Assembly: GCF_001647025.1 (NCBI RefSeq) | Contig: NZ_LUKQ02000002.1 | Span: forward strand, 1-64,000 | Reading direction: 5' to 3' | DNA: 64,000 nt | Source of the DNA: Endozoicomonas atrinae | GTDB lineage: Bacteria > Pseudomonadota > Gammaproteobacteria > Pseudomonadales > Endozoicomonadaceae | In this document: piece by piece, positions 51,046-58,341 of the stretch | Numbering within the stretch: position 1 is the stretch's first letter | Layout: every line of letters starts with the position of its first letter | Position numbers and translations under genes: made by a program | The notes under the pieces: generated by a model | Told to the model about the DNA's origin: nothing | Databases searched by the model: none | What the model saw: only the letters and a program-made list of their open reading frames with translations

Positions 51046-51131
51046 ATTCCTGAAAACCTGATATAGATCGGTAACGAAATAATAAAAAAAAAACAAACCT
51101 TCAAGTCCAGTAAACTTACTTGATCATTACA

Positions 51132-52139
51132 TCAAGGCTTCATTTTTACCGGACGCACAGAGACAGCCACCCTCTCTGCCGTACCCAGAGGTATATCACC
51201 AACAACCGTAACATGGAAATACTGATCACCCTCTCTGTAGATCTTTGAAACAGCAGAAAGAGCACCGATTTTCTCAGATGCCTGGCTAAGCACCCGAGTA
51301 TCATCCTGCTCTACAAAAACAGAGAAAGTGGCAATGCCATCAGAAAAAATCAATGCATCGACATCGTGCCGACTAACAGGTGAAGGGCGAATACTTCTAT
51401 TCTCCAACACAAAACCATCTGGCAACCAACCCGTTTCCCAATCAGGGGGCGCAACATCTTTCTCTGGGTATTCTTTAGCTGAGCTGCTTTTTATATGAAT
51501 AGTTTCATCAACAGTGGAGGGTTTGCGATTCAGTAGCACCAGAACATCATCTGACAGCTGTCCAATACTCAGAGAGGTAAACTGCAGCCGCTCAATAATT
51601 TTACCCTGATCATCGACCAGTACTGATTTTAATAACAGCGAAGATTCTCGATCGAGCCATAACTGATACCCATAACGGAAACGATCTTTTGGTAACACAA
51701 GCAGCAGGACTGCTTCTCGGCCAGCCACCCGGTCAATACCTACAATCTTCAAGTCATAGAAACTTTCAGATACACCCGACTGAAACTTGTTTATCACAGG
51801 CAACAATGAGCCATGCTGAAACTTCGTCACCCCTTCGTTATAACTGGAAAAGAAAAGCTCATTCCCAGAACGTACTACTTCCCGAGGAGCACCATCAAGA
51901 TAGAGAATTCGTTCTTTTTCCGATATTTTCTGATTTTTGGCCTGATGAATAATGCTTAACGTCTGAAGCTGCGCTCCCTGCTGATAGACAAATTCTCCCT
52001 GAAAACTCAACCCCTTGGAAGAAACTGCCATTCTTTCAAGCAAGTAACCAGCATCTGATGACGTATCTGCATACACAAAGCCACTGACAAAAAGACTAAG
52101 CACCAGCAGCTTTCTGGTAATCCATTGCATCTTTTTCAT
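51132..52139 (-). CDS. rseB: sigma-E regulatory protein RseB (MucB)
   Basis: About 335 residues. The ATG at 52139 gives a clean signal peptide (MKKMQWITRKLLVLSLFVSGFVYA). The mature protein has the lipoprotein-like fold of MucB/RseB (LLERMAVSSKGLSFQGEFVYQ, YGYQLWLDRESSLLLKSVL, and a C-terminal domain from WLPDGFVL). RseB binds the periplasmic part of RseA and protects it from proteolysis until envelope stress. It starts four bases after the rseA stop; a TTG at 52157 would overlap rseA. Confidence 0.93.
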   Translation of the reverse strand: MKKMQWITRKLLVLSLFVSGFVYADTSSDAGYLLERMAVSSKGLSFQGEFVYQQGAQLQTLSIIHQAKNQKISEKERILYLDGAPREVVRSGNELFFSSYNEGVTKFQHGSLLPVINKFQSGVSESFYDLKIVGIDRVAGREAVLLLVLPKDRFRYGYQLWLDRESSLLLKSVLVDDQGKIIERLQFTSLSIGQLSDDVLVLLNRKPSTVDETIHIKSSSAKEYPEKDVAPPDWETGWLPDGFVLENRSIRPSPVSRHDVDALIFSDGIATFSVFVEQDDTRVLSQASEKIGALSAVSKIYREGDQYFHVTVVGDIPLGTAERVAVSVRPVKMKP

Positions 52140-52143
52140 AAAT

Positions 52144-52854
52144 TTATTGGTTGTCAAAACTGGTCAATCTGGCAAATGACAAAATACTCTGACCGCTTCC
52201 CATTGCAGAAAGCTCAGCATGCTGAAGCGCATAGGCATGAAAGCGTTCCCTGGTTGCTCTATCAGCAAGGCTCTGTGCATACGCGAGTTGTTCAGGCGTA
52301 ATACTGTCATGCTGCTTAGAGTTGTACCCTGCACGAATACCCGACGCACCATAATCATTACTACCTATTTGTGCCAGTTGAACTGGCTGAGTCAAGGTGG
52401 CAGCTGGTTCATTTTCAGCCAGAACCTGCAATTCAGGCGTTGGATTACTGTTTCTAACTCCGATAACGACCGCAAAAGCCACAGAGGCTGCAACAGCAAC
52501 CTTACCCAAAGAAGCCCATACATCCTCAACAAAGCGACCTGATCTGGAGATAATCGCAGAAGAAGAACCTCCCACTCCAGATTCACTCTGCGAAAAGGCG
52601 TTATCGACTTCCTCCTGCTCTATAGCAGACATCACACCCCTGGAAATATCGACATTGACAAATTTACTGCTTTTTCCACGCAGTGCCTCACCAATCAACT
52701 GATAGCGTCCCGCAAGTGTTCGAAGCTCGTCATCCTTGCCTATGCCATCAATCACTCGACGCAATTCGAGTTCACTGGCCTGCCCATCCAGAGAAACTGA
52801 TAAAGATTCTTTCAGCTGTTCTCTGGCACTGTGTTGAGAACCCTTTTCACTCAT
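52144..52854 (-). CDS. rseA: anti-sigma-E factor RseA (MucA)
   Basis: About 236 residues. The N-terminal cytoplasmic anti-sigma domain (LKESLSVSLDGQASELELRRVIDGI ... YQLIGEALRG) is followed by one membrane helix near VAVAASVAFAVVIGV and a periplasmic tail, the RseB/DegS target region. The ATG at 52854 has AGAGG seven bases upstream; upstream in-frame ATGs are less well supported. It holds RpoE inactive at the membrane. Longer C-terminally than E. coli RseA. Confidence 0.92.
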   Translation of the reverse strand: MSEKGSQHSAREQLKESLSVSLDGQASELELRRVIDGIGKDDELRTLAGRYQLIGEALRGKSSKFVNVDISRGVMSAIEQEEVDNAFSQSESGVGGSSSAIISRSGRFVEDVWASLGKVAVAASVAFAVVIGVRNSNPTPELQVLAENEPAATLTQPVQLAQIGSNDYGASGIRAGYNSKQHDSITPEQLAYAQSLADRATRERFHAYALQHAELSAMGSGQSILSFARLTSFDNQ

Positions 52855-52913
52855 AGACAAACCTCTGGTATTCATGCAGGCCTTCGTTCTGCCACACATG
52901 AGTTAAACCTTAT

Positions 52914-53501
52914 TTAACCACTTTGCCCTAATAACGGTCTGATCTCACGATCAATGGCTTCACGAGCCCTGAATATCCTGGACCGTACAGTACCAACCGG
53001 GCAGTCCATAACATCTGCAATTTCTTCATAGCTGAGACCATCAAATTCTCTCAACATGACCGCCGTTCTCAGCTCATCGGGTAAACGCTGGATTACATCG
53101 TGAATAACCTGCTCAATTTCATTACAGTACAGGTTGCGTTCAGGGGTATCAACGACTCGCAAAGTGGTCGCTGTTTCCAGAAAGTCAGCATCATGAACAT
53201 CAATATCAGACTCTGGAAGCCTTCGCCCTTTGGATACCAGATGATTTTTGGCAGTATTAACAGCAATACGATACAACCAGGTATAAAAAGAGCTATCCCC
53301 ACGAAATTTATCCAGCGCACGATATGCCTTTATAAAAGCCTCTTGCGTAACATCCTGAACCTCCTGAAAGTCACTGACATAACCTCCAACCAGCCCAAGT
53401 ATGCGGTGTTGATATTTTATAACCAACACATCATAAGCTCTTTTATCACCCTGCTTAACACGATCAACCAACTGCTGATCAGAATCCGGACTATCAACCA
53501 T
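52914..53501 (-). CDS. rpoE: RNA polymerase sigma factor RpoE (AlgU)
   Basis: 195-residue ECF sigma factor for envelope stress. Region 2 has YDVLVIKYQHRILGLVGGYV and DVTQEAFIKAYRALDKFRGDSSFYTWLYRIAVN. Region 4 has LPDELRTAVMLREFDGLSYEEIADVM and GTVRSRIFRAREAI. The ATG has GGAG eight bases upstream. A sigma-E-type promoter lies 83 bases before the start, so the operon probably activates itself. The anti-sigma gene follows. Confidence 0.98.
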   Translation of the reverse strand: MVDSPDSDQQLVDRVKQGDKRAYDVLVIKYQHRILGLVGGYVSDFQEVQDVTQEAFIKAYRALDKFRGDSSFYTWLYRIAVNTAKNHLVSKGRRLPESDIDVHDADFLETATTLRVVDTPERNLYCNEIEQVIHDVIQRLPDELRTAVMLREFDGLSYEEIADVMDCPVGTVRSRIFRAREAIDREIRPLLGQSG

Positions 53502-54080
53502 TCAGGCATCTCCACCCATGCATGGCAGGAGCACCTAAAACGGTACCATCGTGCAATATAGGGTTTAGCTCAACCGCAAATATATAGACCATCAAAATGA
53601 AGAAAAGTTCCTGATATTTTCAATTTTTTACTATAAGGGTATTTGTCCACCACAACCCAGTTTATCTGAGTTCTGTAATTATATTGGAAAACCGACATGT
53701 TATCTCTAGCACTTCAACGACACTACAGTAGCTGCAACACATTCTATATAATGCCCAGAAAATGTGTATTCTAAAGTATATAGCTGACCTGGCTCAGTAA
53801 AAAACAAAGGTCAAACAAGTAAACTCAGGCTCTTGATTCAGATCAGCAGCAATCTTAACATCGACCCGAAAAATTGCCTCTTTAGCCCGATACACATAAC
53901 CAGTAACTGTAATTAATCATACTTATAAATGAACAAGCCTCTCAACAAAGAACTTATCATGTCACATGCCAGACAGTTACAGTTCCACAGGCTAGCACAT
54001 TAAACCATACTGCATTCATTTTCCTATGGATTATATGAAGGATATATTACGTCAGAGTGACCTGATGATTGGGGAGCCTT
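53502..54080. other. divergent rpoE/nadB intergenic region
   Basis: 579 AT-rich bases with no supportable gene. It contains the sigma-E promoter at 53584-53611. The nadB side has no promoter I would name. No repeat element was seen here. Confidence 0.6.
53584..53611 (-). promoter_or_regulatory. sigma-E promoter of rpoE-rseABC-mucD
   Basis: On the minus strand GGAACTT (53611-53605) is followed after exactly 16 bases by TCTAT (53588-53584). This fits the sigma-E consensus GGAACTT-N16-TCTRA at every position but one or two in the -10. It is well placed for autoregulation. Confidence 0.8.
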
Positions 54081-55706
54081 ATGCAACAGCCCTATAATTA
54101 CGATGTGATCATCATTGGCTCTGGCGCAGCCGGCCTGACTACTGCACTGCAGTTGCCTGATGATGCCAGGATAGCCATTTTCAGCAAAGACTCATTAAGC
54201 GCCGGATCAACCTATTGGGCGCAGGGAGGCGTGGCGGCCGTATTGGACCAAACAGGCGACAATATCGACCAGCATGTGAAAGATACCCTGACTGCTGGCG
54301 CAGGCCTGTGTAATGAGCCGGCTGTTCGACATATTGTTGAGAATGGCAGGGAGAGTATTGAATGGCTGATAGGCCAGGGCGTTCCATTCACACCGGATCA
54401 CGCCGTTGACAGGCCCTTTGACTACCACCTGACACGAGAAGGAGGACACACCTCCCGAAGAATAATTCATTCCGCAGATGCCACTGGCCGGGCTATTTCA
54501 GATACATTACTGGAACAGGCAAAGTTAAAGCCGAACATAGACCTTTTCGACCATCACCTGGCTGTAGATCTAATCACCACCAGCAAACTGGAAAATTACA
54601 GTAACAGCCAGGAACAGCGCTGTGTTGGTGTTTATATACTCGACCTGGTGTCAGATCAGGTTCATGCATTCAAGAGCCGTTGTACCGTTCTTGCTTCTGG
54701 GGGCGCTAGTAAAACCTATCTATATACCAGTAACACCGATGGCGCATCTGGAGACGGCATTGCAATGGCTTGGCGGGCAGGCTGCAGGGTTGCCAATATG
54801 GAATTCAATCAATTTCATCCAACCTGCCTCTACCACCCAAATGCCAAGTCATTTCTGATTTCAGAGGCTGTTCGAGGTGAAGGAGGCCTTCTCAAGCGGC
54901 CCGATGGCAGCCGATTCATGCCAGACTATGACCACAGGGCAGAACTGGCTCCTAGAGATATTGTTGCACGGGCCATTGACCATGAAATGAAGCGACTGGG
55001 ATCAGACTGTCTTTACCTGGATATCAGCCATCAGTCCCCAGAATTCATTCGCTCTCATTTTCCAACCATTTATGAGCGCTGCCTCAGTTATGACATCGAC
55101 ATCACCAGGGACCCAATCCCTGTTGTTCCTGCGGCTCATTATACGTGTGGTGGAATTCTGGTTGATAAAAACGGTCAAACAGACACAAAAGGCCTTTTTG
55201 CCATTGGCGAATGTAGTTTTACCGGCCTGCATGGCGCTAACAGATTGGCCAGCAACTCACTGTTAGAGTGCTTTGTAACTGCAAAAAGCTGTGCCCGGAT
55301 CATAAGCGATACCTTTCACCAATACCCAAAACCACCATCTCTACCGAACTGGGATGAAAGTCAGGTAACGGATTCCGATGAAAATGTTGTTATCTCACAC
55401 AATTGGGATGAGCTTCGCCGCTTTATGTGGGATTACGTTGGTATTGTCCGTACCACAAAACGCCTGCAGAGGGCTATGAATCGCGTTGAGTTACTCCAGT
55501 CTGAAATTCATGAGTTCTACAGCAATTTCAAAGTCAGTAATGACCTGATTGAACTTCGTAATCTTGCCCAGGTATCTGAGCTAATTATTCGGTGCGCCAT
55601 GGCGAGGAAAGAGTCCCGTGGGTTGCATTATACACTGGATTACCCTCAGACGAGCCATGATCCCAAAGACACGGTTCTGGCTCCAGAGAATTTCAAGACT
55701 CGTTGA
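54081..55706 (+). CDS. nadB: L-aspartate oxidase
   Basis: 541-residue FAD enzyme oxidising aspartate to iminoaspartate, the first step of NAD synthesis. The FAD motif is VIIIGSGAAGLTTALQL. STYWAQGGVAAVLD, THREGGHTSRRIIH-like (LTREGGHTSRRIIH), HPTCLYHP and PAAHYTCGGI are family signatures, and GECSFTGLHGANRLASNSLLEC is the second FAD contact. The start is the ATG at 54081 with GGGGAG just upstream. The stop codon falls inside a repeat-derived sequence (55699-55756), yet the length matches the family, so the gene looks intact. Confidence 0.97.
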   Translation: MQQPYNYDVIIIGSGAAGLTTALQLPDDARIAIFSKDSLSAGSTYWAQGGVAAVLDQTGDNIDQHVKDTLTAGAGLCNEPAVRHIVENGRESIEWLIGQGVPFTPDHAVDRPFDYHLTREGGHTSRRIIHSADATGRAISDTLLEQAKLKPNIDLFDHHLAVDLITTSKLENYSNSQEQRCVGVYILDLVSDQVHAFKSRCTVLASGGASKTYLYTSNTDGASGDGIAMAWRAGCRVANMEFNQFHPTCLYHPNAKSFLISEAVRGEGGLLKRPDGSRFMPDYDHRAELAPRDIVARAIDHEMKRLGSDCLYLDISHQSPEFIRSHFPTIYERCLSYDIDITRDPIPVVPAAHYTCGGILVDKNGQTDTKGLFAIGECSFTGLHGANRLASNSLLECFVTAKSCARIISDTFHQYPKPPSLPNWDESQVTDSDENVVISHNWDELRRFMWDYVGIVRTTKRLQRAMNRVELLQSEIHEFYSNFKVSNDLIELRNLAQVSELIIRCAMARKESRGLHYTLDYPQTSHDPKDTVLAPENFKTR

Positions 55707-55756
55707 CGTTTCGCTACATGCCCAGCGTTTCAAGCCGTTCCTATGACGATACCCGC
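55699..55756 (+). mobile_element. degenerate half-copy of repeat element C
   Basis: Aligned without gaps to the left end of element C (from 56906), 43 of 58 positions match, including GTTGACGTTTCG, CAGCG and CCTATGACGA. The matching right end was not found. The nadB stop TGA is part of the GTTGACG of this copy. Confidence 0.55.
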
Positions 55757-56046
55757 AAGTGCCGCCAAGGTTCAGTATTGCAGAGCAGATAAAGGTTACT
55801 GCCAATCAAAATGCCACGATAAAGACATAACCGGCACTGATATGATGGGCACGCAATGATACGTGCCCCCAGGAGCCTTTCTAGCTGACCACTAACCTAA
55901 CGGCAGCAGCTCCTGCGTCCCTGCAGTCGTGTAAAAATCCGGATTTGGCCATGTTTTTCACGCTGTTCTCGCTAAATAGAACCACTATTCGCGTCAAATC
56001 AGCATAAAAGCTGGCTCAAGGAGGACTTATATAGGAATACCGGGTA
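55707..56046. other. nadB-ygfX convergent intergenic region
   Basis: 340 bases. The first 50 are the rest of the degenerate repeat. A GGGCACG/CGTGCCC hairpin (55847-55868) may end the nadB transcript, although no T-run follows. At 55910-55929 a 20-base text CTCCTGCGTCCCTGCAGTCG recurs with two changes at 16663-16682. Nothing coding is seen. Confidence 0.5.
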
Positions 56047-56502
56047 CTAACTCTTGCCATCGAAAAGAGAGTGAGACTCAAGAATCAGTCTTAACCTGAA
56101 GCCATGTAGCTCAACAGGGTCAGCACTGTCCGGAAACAGAATCAGGTAGGAGGGATACCGCTTACCCTCAACTCTTAACTTAAAGCAAATTAGCATTGAG
56201 GTAACAACAATTTCACCCTCAGGCCAGGCGCGATACCAGACACCTGAAAGATTAACTCGCCATTGGTCTTCCAGTAAACGAATGGCAGAAATACTGTTCG
56301 AAAGCTTCTGAGTAATAAATTGAAGGTAGTATCGATATAAATGCATAGCCAGAGCCGTGGCCAGGGTAATCTTGAAAATAAGCCAGACCGAGCAAAGCCA
56401 CAGTGCGACAAATCCAGCACAGTGGCTTAGAAGCATTACAACAAGATGGTAACGGGAACTTCTTAAATTAACTTCACAAAGACTCGCCTTTGTATCGCCC
56501 AC
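56047..56502 (-). CDS. ygfX: YgfX (CptA) family membrane protein
   Basis: 151 residues with two closely spaced membrane helices near the N-terminus (about 20-40 and 42-60) and a small beta-rich C-terminal domain, as in the YgfX/CptA family. In E. coli YgfX is the partner of SdhE (proposed toxin CptA, or helper of flavinylation). It starts at a GTG inside the end of sdhE (29-base overlap), which strongly supports the assignment although sequence similarity in this family is low. Confidence 0.75.
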   Translation of the reverse strand: MGDTKASLCEVNLRSSRYHLVVMLLSHCAGFVALWLCSVWLIFKITLATALAMHLYRYYLQFITQKLSNSISAIRLLEDQWRVNLSGVWYRAWPEGEIVVTSMLICFKLRVEGKRYPSYLILFPDSADPVELHGFRLRLILESHSLFDGKS

Positions 56503-56740
56503 GTTCCAATACCATATCGACCATGCGGCTCAGTGCCTGATCTTCAGGCCTTGTACCACTCATAAACCAACTGAAGAGGTCCGGGTCTTCACACTCCAGC
56601 AAGCGAACATATGTTTGCTGGTCTTCCTCGCTCAAGTCTGACAGCGCCTCCCTGGTAAAAGGCTCCAAAAGCACATCAAGCTCAAGCATCCCACGACGAC
56701 TTCGCCACTGCAGGCATTTCAATTCATTTTCACCCAGCAT
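56474..56740 (-). CDS. sdhE: FAD assembly factor SdhE
   Basis: 88-residue protein attaching FAD to the succinate dehydrogenase flavoprotein. The flavinylation motif RGMLELDVLLEPF (RGxxE) is intact, followed by LLECEDPDLFSWFMSG. I start at the ATG at 56740, which gives the family length; the longest frame would add 46 unrelated residues. It overlaps ygfX at its end. Neighbouring nadB encodes a flavoprotein of the same superfamily as SdhA. Confidence 0.93.
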   Translation of the reverse strand: MLGENELKCLQWRSRRGMLELDVLLEPFTREALSDLSEEDQQTYVRLLECEDPDLFSWFMSGTRPEDQALSRMVDMVLERGRYKGESL

Positions 56741-57215
56741 CTCAGAATAACTCCAATTATGGATTTTGCCGGATATTATACCTTTAAATTTGAAGCAATA
56801 ATCCTCTATTATGCCAGCATTCACTGAATGCATGCCCCAGGGCATAACTGGCAGACATAACAAACGTACGGCGATCAATTATTTTTAATTTTTCGGGTGC
56901 CAGGGCCTGTTGACGTTTCGTTGCGAGCTCAGCGGATCAGGGCGTTGCCTATGACGAGGCTCGGCATTGTTGGAAGGCTGGCTGCCTTTCAAGATGCCAT
57001 AACGAAATCATAGGCAACGCCCTGATCCGCCCGAAGGGTGACTCAGAAAAGCACCATCTGCGTTGTCATGCTTGCTTGATGTAGAATAACTACACGCTGC
57101 GCAAGCCTTTCGCGCATATGACGCTTTTCTGGGTCACTGAGCACGTAATGAAACGTCAACAGACCCTAGTGTTCTGCCCTATCACATTGCGGCAACCAGA
57201 TAACAAGGTAATCAG
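56741..57215. other. divergent sdhE/ygfZ intergenic region with repeat element
   Basis: 475 bases. Element C fills 56901-57168. About 160 AT-rich bases remain on the sdhE side and 47 on the ygfZ side. The ygfZ promoter must therefore be within or beside the element. Confidence 0.65.
56901..57168. mobile_element. nested inverted-repeat element C (MITE-like)
   Basis: 268 bases. The terminal inverted repeats begin AGGGCCTGTTGACGTTTC on the left and match the reverse complement of the right end at 19 of 21 positions. The right border is TA, the left CA. A perfect 23-bp inner inverted repeat lies at 56932-56954/57008-57030. A third, 15-bp one with one mismatch lies at 57038-57052/57123-57137. No coding frame. 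Its CCCGAAGGGTGRCTCA text is shared with element A. Confidence 0.8.
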
Positions 57216-58262
57216 ATGGCCACCGACTGGAAGACCTACTTAAAAACTCAGGGCGCTATTTATGAAGAAGAGCAGTTAACAGGCTTTTCCAAAGTCCCAC
57301 GTGCACTGGGTGAAAATGCTGTCTCAGTACTATCCGGCCAAAACTTTATCAGGGTCGACGGCACTGATCGCCAGAAGTTTTTACAGGGACAAATATCAAC
57401 ACATATGCTTCAGCTTGCCGCTCATCATTTCAGTACTGGGGTGGCATGTTCCCCTAAAGGACGGATGTATACAAATTTCAAAATAATGGACAATGGTGAA
57501 GACTACCTGTTGTGCATGAACTCAGGCCTTACTGAAACCACAATAGAAACTCTGAAGAAGTACGCGGTTTTTTTTAAAGTTAATCTCACCAATCAATCCG
57601 ATTACGTGGCTCTCGGTCTGTCTGGTGCAAATATCGACAGAATACTAGCTAATATTTTCCCCGATTCATCACTACCAGAGCAAAATGAAGTTATCAAAGT
57701 CTCCAGCAATGGCTACCTAATGAAAGCCCCTGGAATCAAACCTCGTTATGAGCTCTGGCTCCATCAGGGCGACCTTCCTCTGTTATGGCCAGAACTTACA
57801 ACAGAACTTACACCTGCTACTGAAGATTTCTGGGACTTACTGAATATCGAATCTGTAATTCCAGGACTTCGTCAGGAAACCATCGATAAATACCCCCCCC
57901 AACACCTCAATCAGCCCTCGCTTGGTGGTGTCAGCTTCAGAAAAGGATGCTATACCGGACAGGAAATTGTGACCCGGATGCAAAACCTTGGGCAGCAGAA
58001 AAGCCGATGTTACTGGTTGACCCTTGATAACGCCGAAGAGCCTGACATTAACACCCGCCTATATAACAGTGCCAGTAAACCTGTTGGCGAAGTAATCCAG
58101 CGTGTCCGTAATATTGAAAACAACAACATTGAATTACTGGCTGTGATTCGGATTGAAGCGGCTGAAGCCAACGATGTATTTCTGGATACAGAACAAAACC
58201 ACCAGCTGGAGGTTCACGAAATACCCTACGCAATAGACCCAAAGGCCGAACTTCAAAAGTAG
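57216..58262 (+). CDS. ygfZ: tRNA-modifying / Fe-S cluster protein YgfZ
   Basis: 348-residue folate-binding protein of the GcvT-like family, needed for repair or assembly of certain Fe-S enzymes such as MiaB. The family signature is KGCYTGQEIVTRMQNLGQ, with the conserved Cys at residue 245. DGTDRQKFLQGQISTHM is the N-terminal folate-binding part. It is divergent from sdhE and convergent with the large sensor kinase. Confidence 0.95.
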   Translation: MATDWKTYLKTQGAIYEEEQLTGFSKVPRALGENAVSVLSGQNFIRVDGTDRQKFLQGQISTHMLQLAAHHFSTGVACSPKGRMYTNFKIMDNGEDYLLCMNSGLTETTIETLKKYAVFFKVNLTNQSDYVALGLSGANIDRILANIFPDSSLPEQNEVIKVSSNGYLMKAPGIKPRYELWLHQGDLPLLWPELTTELTPATEDFWDLLNIESVIPGLRQETIDKYPPQHLNQPSLGGVSFRKGCYTGQEIVTRMQNLGQQKSRCYWLTLDNAEEPDINTRLYNSASKPVGEVIQRVRNIENNNIELLAVIRIEAAEANDVFLDTEQNHQLEVHEIPYAIDPKAELQK

Positions 58263-58280
58263 TGGCATCCGACCGGTCTT

Positions 58281-58315
58281 ATCCACCCAGAGTCACTCCC
58301 GACTCTGGAGTGGAT
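58281..58315. terminator. hairpin between ygfZ and the hybrid kinase gene
   Basis: Stem ATCCAC-CCAGAGTC / GACTCTGG-A-GTGGAT with one bulge and a 6-base loop, in the 79-base gap between convergent genes. No T-run on either side, so the terminator role is inferred from position. Confidence 0.5.
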
Positions 58316-58341
58316 AGCCTACGGCTGTCAACCAGAGCTGA

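Noticed and set aside
56901-57168. CRISPR array or IS element with transposase
   Set aside because: The repeats are inverted and nested rather than direct with spacers, and no transposase frame is present; a non-autonomous element fits better.
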